DNA of 64,000 nucleotides from Rhizobium sp. WYCCWR10014. GTDB lineage: Bacteria; Pseudomonadota; Alphaproteobacteria; Rhizobiales; Rhizobiaceae. The stretch covers positions 258,360 through 322,359 of the forward strand of contig NZ_LXFU01000027.1 of the NCBI RefSeq assembly GCF_001657485.1, written 5' to 3'. This document shows, one piece after another, positions 27,147 to 35,800 of this stretch (position 1 is its first letter; the number at the start of each line of letters is the position of its first letter). A model generated the notes under the pieces. That model worked only from the letters and a program-made list of their open reading frames with translations. It had not been told where the DNA came from and searched no databases. The position numbers and the translations under genes were made by a program.

Positions 27147-28250
27147 TCAGTCGCGCTCGGCGATCATCGTCCCGTGTGGATATTCGCCGTAAAAGCCGCG
27201 CCAGTTGGCGACGGCGAAACCGAAAACCACAAGCGCGCCGGCCTGATGCAGCAGGCCCCAGTGAAGCGGCACCTGCATCAGCAGCGTCGCGATGCCGATT
27301 GCCGCCTGCAGCGTCACCAGCGCGAAAAGCAGGATGGCGCGGCGTGCATGGGTGGTCCAAGGCGCTGCGCGAAGGGCGATCACCATGTTGATCAGCGTCA
27401 ATGCGAAGAGCGTATAGGCGCCGATCCGGTGGATGAACTGCACCGTCTTGGGGTTCTCGAAGGCATTGATCCAGAAGGGCTGCTGGATCAGCAGATCGGA
27501 AGGGATGACGGCGCCATCCATCAGCGGCCAGGTATTGTAGGAAAAACCAGCGTCGAGCCCCGCCACCAGCGCGCCGAGATAGATCTGGAACAGTGAGAAA
27601 ATGGCGATCGCGGCGGCAAAACCGCGCGAGCTTCTTGTCGGCGCCGGGTCATCGGAATGGTTGGAGAGACCGCGCATGATCCACATGCAGCCGGCAAAGA
27701 TCAGACAGGCCATGACGAGATGCGTCGCCAGCCTGTACTGGCTGACGTCGGTGCGGACGGAAAGGCCCGAGGACACCATCCACCAACCAATAAACCCCTG
27801 CAGGCCGCCCAGCGCCAAGATGCCGACGAGCGGCCAGCGCAGACGCTTCTCGATCCGCCCGGTCAGCCAGAAATAGATGAGCGGCAGCGCGAAGATCACG
27901 CCGATGGCACGCGCGATCAGTCGGTGCGCCCATTCCCACCAGAAGATGCCCTTGAACTCATCGACGGTCATGGAACTGTTCAGCTGCTGAAATTCGGGAA
28001 TGCGCTGGTAGAGGCGGAATTCCTCCTCCCATTCGGCAGCCGACAGCGGTGGGATGACGCCGTGGATCGGCTTCCACTCGGTGATCGACAGGCCGGAATT
28101 GGTCAGCCGCGTGGCGCCGCCGACGAGCACGAGACAGAAGAGCGCCAAAAGCACGAAGCCCAGCCAGAAGCGCAAGGCGCGGCGGTCGCGATTCTGCTTG
28201 TGCATTTCGCTCAGGATCGCCTGTTCCGTGGTCGGGTTTGCGACGGCCAT
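27147..28250 (-). CDS. ctaA: Heme A synthase CtaA
   Basis: 367 residues from the ATG at 28250, preceded by AGGAG; a longer upstream reading is not needed. This eight-helix inner-membrane enzyme oxidises heme O to heme A for aa3-type cytochrome oxidase. The alpha-proteobacterial (type 2) motifs include [48 protein letters not shown], and the C-terminal FIHRIGAY and LHQAGAL histidine segments. The oxidase structural genes are not in the window. Confidence 0.96.
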   Translation of the reverse strand: MAVANPTTEQAILSEMHKQNRDRRALRFWLGFVLLALFCLVLVGGATRLTNSGLSITEWKPIHGVIPPLSAAEWEEEFRLYQRIPEFQQLNSSMTVDEFKGIFWWEWAHRLIARAIGVIFALPLIYFWLTGRIEKRLRWPLVGILALGGLQGFIGWWMVSSGLSVRTDVSQYRLATHLVMACLIFAGCMWIMRGLSNHSDDPAPTRSSRGFAAAIAIFSLFQIYLGALVAGLDAGFSYNTWPLMDGAVIPSDLLIQQPFWINAFENPKTVQFIHRIGAYTLFALTLINMVIALRAAPWTTHARRAILLFALVTLQAAIGIATLLMQVPLHWGLLHQAGALVVFGFAVANWRGFYGEYPHGTMIAERD

Positions 28251-28365
28251 GATGTCTCCTTCTATCCGGCAGTTGATTTGCCCCACCGGCTCATGCAAAA
28301 CAAGCCCCGAACCTTTGCGGCATGCCGTCGCGCCGGTTCGACCCATCCATGCCGAGAGATAACCG

Positions 28366-28575
28366 ATGCCCGTCCGCCTCCGCAAATTCATCGGCACGAT
28401 CCTCATCATCGTGCTCGTGGTCGTCTATGCGCTGGTGGCCAATACGATCGCGGTGGCGACACTCGGCAACGCGCCCTGGTGGGGACATCTACTCTATTTC
28501 CTGCTCACCGGCCTGCTCTGGGTATTGCCGGCGATGGTGATCATCAAATGGATGGCCGGCCCACCGCAGAGCTAA
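28366..28575 (+). CDS. DUF2842 small membrane protein
   Basis: 69 residues with two hydrophobic helices separated by [13 protein letters not shown], matching the alpha-proteobacterial DUF2842 family. It is divergent from ctaA, with 115 bases between their starts. Its TAA stop codon is the first three bases of a RIME element. Function is unknown. Confidence 0.85.
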   Translation: MPVRLRKFIGTILIIVLVVVYALVANTIAVATLGNAPWWGHLLYFLLTGLLWVLPAMVIIKWMAGPPQS

Positions 28576-28674
28576 AGCGCGTCGCGATCTTTCAGATTCG
28601 CTTGTCGCGCTTTAGGTCTTTGTTTTTACGCATGTCGCAAAAACCGCAGCACACTTTTGCGCGACATGCTTTAG
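28573..28674. repeat. RIME element, copy B
   Basis: A 102-base palindromic element, TAAAGCGCGTCGCGATC through GCGCGACATGCTTTAG, containing two inverted repeats. It supplies the stop codon of the DUF2842 gene. It matches copy C at 58.2 kb closely. Confidence 0.85.
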
Positions 28675-28793
28675 GGCCATTAACGGCCGAATAACCGTGA
28701 TCCGCGGAAAACCTCGCCCATCGCCTGCGGTTAAACCAAATATACGTCTGGCATACCTACCCTCCCGTTCAGCATTCTTGACCGGAGAAGACC

Positions 28794-30035
28794 GTGCAGA
28801 CGCAACAGCTCGATGTCCATGAACAGCCGTCCGACGACGTGGCGCTGGCCGATACGGCCATTTCGCGCTTGCGCCAGCTGAGCATGAAACTTGCCATGGC
28901 CCAACTCGACATCGAAGTCTTCGACGCGATGCAGCCGCTGGAGGATGACTGGCGGGCGCTGGAGCGCGATAACCTCCAGTCCCTGCATCAGAGCTACGAC
29001 TGGTGCGCCGCCTGGGTGAGCGCTTTCCAACGGCCGCTTGCGATCCTCAAAGCCACTCATGCGGGTCAGACCGCCTTCATTCTCCCGGTCGAGATCGTCA
29101 AGTCCCGCGGCCTCAGGACGGCGAAATTCATTGCTGCCGATCACAGCAATATCAATACCGGCCTGTTCGCAGAGAGCTTTGCCGAAGCCGGCAGGACCAT
29201 CGACCCCCATGAGTTCGCCGGCCAGCTCCGGCATGCGCTGAAGGGCCGCGCCGATCTGGTGCTGCTGCAGAACATTCCGCTGGAATGGCGCGGGCGAGAG
29301 AGCCCACTCGCCGGGCTGCCGATGGTGCAGAACCAGAATCATGCCTATCAGCTGCCTCTCCTTCCCGCTTTCGAGGACACGTTGAAGCAGCTCAACGCCA
29401 AGAACCGGCGCAAAAAATTCCGTGTTCAGTCGAAGCGTCTCGAGGCGGCTGGCGGCTTCGACTACGTCATTCCCGAGACATCGGCAGAACAGCACGGCCT
29501 GCTCGATATCTTCTTCCGCCTGAAAAGCGCCCGCTTCGCCAGCCTCTGCCTGCCCGACGTCTTTGCCGACAAGGAAACGCAGACCTTCCTGCATGGTCTC
29601 ATCGACAAGCAGGACGACAGCAGGCAGTACTTCGGGCTGCAGATGCATATGCTCCGGCTCAAGGGCGAGCATGAGGGTAAGGTCGCCGCGATTTCAGGGA
29701 TTTCGCGCAAGGGCGACCATATCATCTGCCAGTTCGGCGCGATCGATGAAGAGCTCGTGCCGGATACCAGCCCCGGCGAATTTCTCTATTGGCAGACCAT
29801 CTCGGGATTGCATGGCAAGGGTGTCGCGCTGTTCGATTTCGGCCTCGGCGACCAGACCTACAAGCGTTCCTGGGCGCCGGTCGAGACCGCGCATTACGAC
29901 GTGGTGCTGCCGGTATCGCCGTTCGGCGTCGCCGCCGGCGCCGCACACCGGATCGTCACCCGCGGCAAGGCACATATAAAGGCGCGCCCGACGCTCTATA
30001 AATTCGCTCAGGGCATCCGGGCACGGATCGGCTGA
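28794..30035 (+). CDS. CelD/BcsL-type GNAT acetyltransferase
   Basis: 413 residues from a GTG with GGAG upstream. It belongs to the acetyltransferase group annotated as involved in cellulose or polysaccharide biosynthesis. Visible features are an N-terminal segment WRALERDNLQSLHQSYDWCAAW typical of the family and a C-terminal GNAT-fold part with FDFGLGDQTYKRSWAPV. It likely acylates a sugar or lipid-linked intermediate. It opens the surface polysaccharide cluster and is convergent with the Wzc-like gene. Confidence 0.85.
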   Translation: MQTQQLDVHEQPSDDVALADTAISRLRQLSMKLAMAQLDIEVFDAMQPLEDDWRALERDNLQSLHQSYDWCAAWVSAFQRPLAILKATHAGQTAFILPVEIVKSRGLRTAKFIAADHSNINTGLFAESFAEAGRTIDPHEFAGQLRHALKGRADLVLLQNIPLEWRGRESPLAGLPMVQNQNHAYQLPLLPAFEDTLKQLNAKNRRKKFRVQSKRLEAAGGFDYVIPETSAEQHGLLDIFFRLKSARFASLCLPDVFADKETQTFLHGLIDKQDDSRQYFGLQMHMLRLKGEHEGKVAAISGISRKGDHIICQFGAIDEELVPDTSPGEFLYWQTISGLHGKGVALFDFGLGDQTYKRSWAPVETAHYDVVLPVSPFGVAAGAAHRIVTRGKAHIKARPTLYKFAQGIRARIG

Positions 30036-30041
30036 CTCCGA

Positions 30042-32222
30042 TCAAGCGGCCCGGCCGAGCGTCTGTTCGGCCCCTTCGCCGCCCGACATCAGCACGACGC
30101 GCTCATAACCTGCGGCCTGGAATTCCGTCATCAGTGCAATGAAAATGGTCTCCTCGACCTCCGGCAGCGAGAGGATGATCTCGACGTCCCGGCTGCGCGT
30201 CAGCCGCGAGACGCCGGCGACATCGGCAGAACCGCATTCGACCACCACGAGGTCGTATGCGGCGGCGAGCGCATCGAGTAGCAACGACAGCCGGTCGACA
30301 CCGCGCATGGCGCGGCGCACGTCGCTCTGGCCCTGGGGAATGAGATGGGCATCGGAGAGGCGGTCCCCGTGGATCGTGTCGCCGAAGGCGGCCTCGCCGC
30401 AAAGCAAATCGGTGACGCCAAGGGCAGCCGGATCCTCGGCCATCAGTTCCGTGGGGTAGCCGGAGCCGGTCATATCAATCAGGATGACGCGGTGGCCGGC
30501 ATCGGCGAGCATGCGGGTCAGCGAAACCGTCGCCGCCGAGCCATTGTCACCAGTCGGGGATATGGCGATTGCCAGCGGCGCGCGGCTGCCTGTGAGATAG
30601 TCCGCAACGGAGGCGACGGAGAATTCATTGTCATCCTCCGGCTCGTCCTCTGGCGCCTCATCGGCAGTCTTCACGTCCTCGATCGTGTCCTCTTCGTCCG
30701 CGACAACGGCGAGCATGCTCGGCTGAACGGGTTTTCCGGCGGCGGCGGCGATCGGCGCGGCCTGCGGCACATGTTTCTCTTCGACGACTGCTTCTGCCTC
30801 GATTGCCTCCGAAGCCGCATCTGTCGGGCGCAGTGCCCGGCCACTGAAGAGTTCGGCCAGCATGATGACGATGGCGCTCATGATCAGCGTCGCGACGGCA
30901 GCGACGACGACGATCGGCACCACCTTCGGGAAATAAGGATCGACCGGCTCGACGGCCCTGGAAACGATCCGGGCATCTGCCGGGCTCGAATTGCTGTCGG
31001 CGCGGGAGGCGGCCTCGCGGTAGCGCACCAGATAGGTTTCGAGCAGTTGGCGCTGGGCGTTCGCCTCGCGCTCCAGCGCATTGAGACCGACCTCGTCCTC
31101 GCCGGCGCGGGCGCTGTTAGCTTGCGCAGTGTCCGACTGGCGCTCGAGCTCGCTCGCGCGGAGATCCGCGACCTTGGACTCGTTCTCGATGCTCGCCAGG
31201 ATCTTCTGCGTCTCCTGGCGGATCTGGGTACGGATGTCGGAGAGCTGGGCGCGCAGGCTTTTCAGCCGCGGATGATTGTTGAGAAGGCTGGTCTGCAGGT
31301 CCGAGATCTGCGACTGCAGACCGGATTCCGTCCCCTTCAGCCGCTGGATCGCCTGGGAGGACATGATGTCAGGCAGCGTATCGGAGGCTTCGCCCGAAGA
31401 CAGTGCATTGCGCACCGCCTGCGCCCTCGCCTCGGCATTGGCCTTGTCGCCCCGCACGCGGGTCAGCTCGGCGGAAATATCGTTCAGTTGCTGGGCCGGA
31501 AAAGTGGTCGTGCCGTTCGTCTGCAACAGCCCGTGCGACGTGCGGTATTCGGCGACCTTCTTCTCGGCTTCGCTGACCTTCTGGCGCAGGCCTTCGATCT
31601 CCGGCTCCAGCCAGCGGGTCGCCTCGGAATTGGAATCGAGCTTGGCGCCGCTCTGGGTCGAAAGATAGACGCTCGCCATGGCGTTCGGGATGGCGGCGGC
31701 GAGCTTCGGGTCCTTGGAGGTGAAAGTGATGCCGATGACGCGTGAACCCGGCACCTGATAGACCTGCAGGCGTTCGACAAAGGCATCGATGACGCGCTCT
31801 TCCGGCGGATTTTCCAGCGGGTTTTTCTTCAGGTGCAGCTTCACCAGAATGCTGCTCATGGCCGAGCCGCTGGCGGCATCGTCGAATTCCGGCAGGTTAT
31901 AGAGCTTCAGATCGTTGATGACCTTCTTGAGGAGATCGGCCGATTGCAGAAGCTGCACCTGGCTGGCGATGTTCAGTTCGTCCATCAGCGGACCGGCACT
32001 GGCGTCATTGGCCTGCTGCGTGCTGGCGAAGGCCGGCGCCCGGGGTTCGATGAGGATGCGCGTTTCGCTGCGATATTGCGGCGACATGATTTTGGCGCCG
32101 GCAAAGGCGACGCCCGCCCCTAGGAGGGTGATTGTCAAAATCCGCAGACGGCGCGCCCAGACCGCACGGACCAACTGGCCGAGGTCGATGTCCACATCCT
32201 GATCACGAGCTACGCCGGACAT
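30042..32222 (-). CDS. Wzz/Wzc-like polysaccharide co-polymerase with degenerate kinase domain
   Basis: 726 residues from the ATG at 32222, which has GGAG seven bases upstream. The N-terminal Wzz domain begins DIDLGQLVRAVWARRLRILTITLLGAGVAFAGAKIMSPQYRSE with the first transmembrane helix. A long coiled-coil follows, then a second helix near 490-510, an acidic linker and a C-terminal MinD/BY-kinase-like domain. The P-loop reads SPTGDNGSAATVS with no lysine, the A' motif reads VILIDMTGSG, and no tyrosine cluster ends the protein. It should set chain length structurally rather than by autophosphorylation. It is divergent from the Wza-like gene. Confidence 0.87.
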   Translation of the reverse strand: MSGVARDQDVDIDLGQLVRAVWARRLRILTITLLGAGVAFAGAKIMSPQYRSETRILIEPRAPAFASTQQANDASAGPLMDELNIASQVQLLQSADLLKKVINDLKLYNLPEFDDAASGSAMSSILVKLHLKKNPLENPPEERVIDAFVERLQVYQVPGSRVIGITFTSKDPKLAAAIPNAMASVYLSTQSGAKLDSNSEATRWLEPEIEGLRQKVSEAEKKVAEYRTSHGLLQTNGTTTFPAQQLNDISAELTRVRGDKANAEARAQAVRNALSSGEASDTLPDIMSSQAIQRLKGTESGLQSQISDLQTSLLNNHPRLKSLRAQLSDIRTQIRQETQKILASIENESKVADLRASELERQSDTAQANSARAGEDEVGLNALEREANAQRQLLETYLVRYREAASRADSNSSPADARIVSRAVEPVDPYFPKVVPIVVVAAVATLIMSAIVIMLAELFSGRALRPTDAASEAIEAEAVVEEKHVPQAAPIAAAAGKPVQPSMLAVVADEEDTIEDVKTADEAPEDEPEDDNEFSVASVADYLTGSRAPLAIAISPTGDNGSAATVSLTRMLADAGHRVILIDMTGSGYPTELMAEDPAALGVTDLLCGEAAFGDTIHGDRLSDAHLIPQGQSDVRRAMRGVDRLSLLLDALAAAYDLVVVECGSADVAGVSRLTRSRDVEIILSLPEVEETIFIALMTEFQAAGYERVVLMSGGEGAEQTLGRAA

Positions 32223-32413
32223 GCTCTTACTCCACAACAAAGGTGCCGTAAGCGTAAACGACCATGGTAACTCAACGGTTAATGGTGAGCTTGCCGAGTA
32301 ATAAGCGATGATCGATGAAGGAAACCGGGAAATTGCACCGCGCCCTTTACCGGGCATTAACCCTAACGGATCGATAACGACTGCACCGAGTTCATTTTTG
32401 TGAGCACAAGCGG

Positions 32414-32989
32414 ATGTCTGTCGTCCAGCCCAAGATCCTTTTGGCCCTAAGCCTTGCAGCCATGACGGCAGCATTGGGCGGCTGCACGACGTACAGGCCG
32501 GCGCCGAAGGCCTTCAACGAGGCCACCATCCAGCCCTATACGCTGGACAGCGGCGATCGGCTGCGCATTACCGTCTTCGACCAGCAGAGCCTGACCAATA
32601 CCTATACGGTGGACCAGGCCGGCTATGTCGCCTTCCCGCTCATCGGCCAGGTCCCTGCCCGCGGCCGAACCCTGCAGCAACTCTCGGGACAGATCGCCCA
32701 GAAACTGCAGCAGGGCTATCTTCGCGATCCCGACGTCACCATCGATGTCGATCGCTACCGTTCGGTCTTCATCATGGGTGAAGTCGGCCAGCCCGGCCAG
32801 TATGCCTATGTTCCCGGCATGACGGTGCAGAATGCCATCGCGGTTGCCGGCGGTTTCACCAGCCGCGCCAACCAGCGCATGGTCGATGTCACCCGCAAGA
32901 TCAACGGACAGGTGCTGACCGGCCGCATCAACATATCGGGACCGATCATCGCAGGTGACACGATCTACGTTCGCGAACGGCTTTTCTGA
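32414..32989 (+). CDS. Polysaccharide export lipoprotein (short Wza-like)
   Basis: 191 residues. A lipobox (ALGGC at residues 19-23) indicates outer-membrane attachment. The Poly_export domain begins YTLDSGDRLRITVFDQQSLTNTYTVDQAGYVAFPLIG and a SLBB-like region contains VFIMGEVGQPGQYAYVPGMTVQNAIAVAGG. It is half the length of E. coli Wza and lacks the C-terminal helix that forms the outer-membrane barrel. Short members occur in rhizobia (ExoF/PssN group). It is followed after 3 bases by the glycosyltransferase. Confidence 0.9.
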   Translation: MSVVQPKILLALSLAAMTAALGGCTTYRPAPKAFNEATIQPYTLDSGDRLRITVFDQQSLTNTYTVDQAGYVAFPLIGQVPARGRTLQQLSGQIAQKLQQGYLRDPDVTIDVDRYRSVFIMGEVGQPGQYAYVPGMTVQNAIAVAGGFTSRANQRMVDVTRKINGQVLTGRINISGPIIAGDTIYVRERLF

Positions 32990-32992
32990 GCG

Positions 32993-34162
32993 ATGGCACA
33001 ACAGCAGCCGCTCCGCATCCTTCATTGCTTCAGGTCGCCGGTCGGCGGAATTTTCCGCCATGTCCGCGATCTCGTCGAGGAGCACAGCAAGGCCGGCCAT
33101 GAAGTCGGCATCCTCTGCGACAGCTCGACCGGCGGAGAGTACGAGGACAGCCTGTTCGACGATATCCGTCCCTATCTCTCGCTCGGCCTGACACGCGTGC
33201 CGATCCGGCGCTCGATCAGCCCGTCCGATATTGCGACGATGTGGGATACATACAAGAAAATCAAAAGTTTGCGGCCGGATGTGCTGCACGGACACGGCGC
33301 CAAGGGCGGCGTGCTCGCGCGACTTGCCGGCTCAGCGTTGCGGGTGAACAGGTATCGCGTAGCCCGCCTCTATACCGCGCATGGCGGAAGCCTGCATTAT
33401 TCGCGCTCCTCGCTCAGCGGACAGTTCGTCCTCAGGATGGAGCGCCTGCAGGAATATTTCACCGATGCGCTGGTCTTCATCTGCGAATATGAGCGCGACA
33501 CCTATGCGCGCAAGGTGGGTAAGCCGCGGACGAAGACGAGACTGATCTACAACGGCATCGGCGAGCGCGATTTCGAGCCGATCCCGACCCGCTCGGATGC
33601 CGTGCATTTCATCTATGTGGGAATGCTGCGGGACCTCAAGGGTCCCGATCTGTTTGTCGATGCCTTCGCCAAGACCGAACGGCTGCTCGGCAGGCCGTTG
33701 TCGGCGCTGATGATCGGCGACGGGCCGGATCGCGACCGCTACCGTGAAATGATGGTCGAACGCGGCCTTGGCAAACGCATCGGCATGCTGCCGGCAATGC
33801 GGGTCCACGAAGCCTTCTCCATGGCGCAGAACCTCGTCGTTCCCTCGCGAGCCGAAGCCATGCCCTATATCGTGCTCGAGGGGCTCGGCGCCGGCAAGAC
33901 GATCATCGCAAGCCGTGTCGGCGGCATTCCCGAGGTACTCGGCGCCGACAGCGCAGCCCTGGTGGAGCCCGGCAATTCCGACGATCTCGCCCGCGTCATG
34001 GCGGAAACGCTGAGCACGCCCGGCTGGCACGCGAGAACGATGCCGAAGCCCGAGGCGGTGAAGGCGGTGTTTTCCTCCGCCGTCATGGCACGTGATGTCC
34101 TGAAGCTGTACCATGAGCTCGTCAATCCCGCTGCCGGCCAAGCAATGCCCGTCGCCTCGTAA
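32993..34162 (+). CDS. Glycosyltransferase (GT4-like)
   Basis: 389 residues with the GT-B fold. The N-terminal part has LRILHCFRSPVGGIFRHVRDLVEEHSKAGHEVGILCD and HGHGAKGGVLARLAG. The C-terminal Glycos_transf_1 domain has FIYVGMLRDLKGPDLFVDAFAK and the nucleotide-sugar-binding motif PSRAEAMPYIVLEGLGAGKTIIASRVGGIPEVLG. It adds a sugar to the lipid-linked repeat unit in the cytoplasm; donor and acceptor are unknown. It is linked to the upstream Wza-like gene. Confidence 0.92.
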   Translation: MAQQQPLRILHCFRSPVGGIFRHVRDLVEEHSKAGHEVGILCDSSTGGEYEDSLFDDIRPYLSLGLTRVPIRRSISPSDIATMWDTYKKIKSLRPDVLHGHGAKGGVLARLAGSALRVNRYRVARLYTAHGGSLHYSRSSLSGQFVLRMERLQEYFTDALVFICEYERDTYARKVGKPRTKTRLIYNGIGERDFEPIPTRSDAVHFIYVGMLRDLKGPDLFVDAFAKTERLLGRPLSALMIGDGPDRDRYREMMVERGLGKRIGMLPAMRVHEAFSMAQNLVVPSRAEAMPYIVLEGLGAGKTIIASRVGGIPEVLGADSAALVEPGNSDDLARVMAETLSTPGWHARTMPKPEAVKAVFSSAVMARDVLKLYHELVNPAAGQAMPVAS

Positions 34163-34218
34163 ATATTTCTTAGGGGCTTTCTGGTATTTCGCTTGGTGAC
34201 AACGAGCGACAATGCCCC

Positions 34219-34250
34219 ATGAACAAGCTGGGCCCCCATGAACAAGCTGG
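34219..34250 (+). repeat. Duplicated start-codon segment
   Basis: ATGAACAAGCTGGG (34219) recurs 19 bases later as ATGAACAAGCTGG (34238). The second ATG begins the WcaJ-like gene; the first is out of frame with it. This is a short tandem duplication spanning the translation start. Confidence 0.8.
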
Positions 34251-35800
34251 AAAAAGGCGATCAATTCGACGTGGAAGCGCTGCGCAAGCAGGTCTCCGAC
34301 ATCGAGGCGCGCGGCGACGCGGGTCAGGAGAAGCCTTCCGACCCGACAGAAATCAACCCCTACGCCCGGCAGATCGCCGAACAGTTCCGCGACGGAACCA
34401 ATTCGCCTGTGATCATCATCGGGCAATTGCGGCTGCTGGAATTCCTGGCGCTCTTCGCGATCGCCCTGATCGTATACTATTTCTGGCCCGGTGACGGCAG
34501 CGATTCCACCTGGGTGCGGACGGGCATGGCAGCGATCGCTTCGGCCCTGACCGTCATCGGCCTGCAGCTTGCCGACACCTATACCATTCCCGCCCTTCGG
34601 GCGAAGCTGCGGCTGATACCGCGCATCGTCGCCGCGTCGACGATCGCGCTTCTCCTGACCATCGGTCTGTTCGCGCTCATTCGCGGCACCACATGGGCGA
34701 TGATCGATGCCTATATCCCGTGGTTCGTCGCAGGCGCGCTCTTCCTTGCGGGCGAGCGTTTCCTCGTCGCCTACGGCATCCGCAACTGGGCGCGCAACGG
34801 CATCATGGAACGTCGCGCCGTCATCGTCGGCGGCGGCGATCCGGCCAAGGACCTGATCCGCATCCTCGAACAGCAGGCCGACAACGACATCCGCATCTGC
34901 GGCATCTTCGACGACCGCGGCGAGAAACGCTCGCCGATCATGGTCGCCGGCTATCCGAAGCTCGGCACAGTGGCCGAACTCGTCGAATTCGTGCGGCTGA
35001 CGCGCATCGACATGCTGATCATCGCCCTGCCGCTATCGGCTGAGGCCCGTATCTACGACCTTTTGAAGAAGCTCTGGGTTCTCCCGGTCGATATCCGCCT
35101 TGCCGCGCATGCCAACCGGCTTCGCTTCCGGCCGCGCGCCTATTCGCATGTCGGCTCGGTGCCGATGCTCGATATTTTCAAGAAGCCGATCCGAGATTGG
35201 GATTCCGTCGCCAAGCGCGGCTTCGACATCTTCTTCACTTCGGTTGCGCTCGCGCTGCTCTGGCCGCTGATGATCGCGACCGCGATCGCCATCAAGGCCA
35301 CCTCCGAAGGCCCGGTCTTCTTCATGCAGAAGCGCCACGGCTTCAACAACGAAATCATCAACGTCTTCAAGTTCCGTTCGATGTACACCAACATGGCCGA
35401 CCCTACAGGCAAGGCCGCGGTGACCAAGGGCGATCCGCGCGTCACCCGCGTCGGCCGTTTCATCCGCAAGACCTCGATCGACGAATTGCCGCAGCTTTTC
35501 AACGTTTTAAGGGGCGAACTCTCGCTGGTCGGCCCACGCCCGCATGCCGTTCTCGCCCAGGCGCGCGATCGCGCCTTCGCCGATGTCGTCGAGGGTTATT
35601 TCGCCCGCCACCGCGTCAAGCCCGGAGTCACCGGCTGGGCGCAGATCAACGGCTGGCGCGGCGAGGTGGACAATGACGAGAAGATCAAGTTCCGCACGGC
35701 CTACGACCTCTACTACATCGAGAACTGGTCGCTCTGGTTCGATCTCAAGATCCTGTTCCTGACGCCAATCCGACTGCTCAACACGGAAAACGCCTATTGA
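34238..35800 (+). CDS. Undecaprenyl-phosphate sugar phosphotransferase (WcaJ-like)
   Basis: 520 residues. Four N-terminal transmembrane helices and a Rossmann-like CoA-binding-type domain (AVIVGGGDPAKDLIRILEQQ) are followed by the bacterial sugar transferase domain from about residue 325. The catalytic domain carries VFFMQKRHGFNNE, FKFRSMYTNM, RVTRVGRFIRKTSIDELPQLFNVLRGELSLVGPRP and the end KPGVTGWAQINGWRG. It starts the repeat unit by placing a hexose-phosphate on undecaprenyl phosphate. Its TGA stop overlaps the TTG start of the polymerase gene. Confidence 0.95.
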   Translation: MNKLEKGDQFDVEALRKQVSDIEARGDAGQEKPSDPTEINPYARQIAEQFRDGTNSPVIIIGQLRLLEFLALFAIALIVYYFWPGDGSDSTWVRTGMAAIASALTVIGLQLADTYTIPALRAKLRLIPRIVAASTIALLLTIGLFALIRGTTWAMIDAYIPWFVAGALFLAGERFLVAYGIRNWARNGIMERRAVIVGGGDPAKDLIRILEQQADNDIRICGIFDDRGEKRSPIMVAGYPKLGTVAELVEFVRLTRIDMLIIALPLSAEARIYDLLKKLWVLPVDIRLAAHANRLRFRPRAYSHVGSVPMLDIFKKPIRDWDSVAKRGFDIFFTSVALALLWPLMIATAIAIKATSEGPVFFMQKRHGFNNEIINVFKFRSMYTNMADPTGKAAVTKGDPRVTRVGRFIRKTSIDELPQLFNVLRGELSLVGPRPHAVLAQARDRAFADVVEGYFARHRVKPGVTGWAQINGWRGEVDNDEKIKFRTAYDLYYIENWSLWFDLKILFLTPIRLLNTENAY

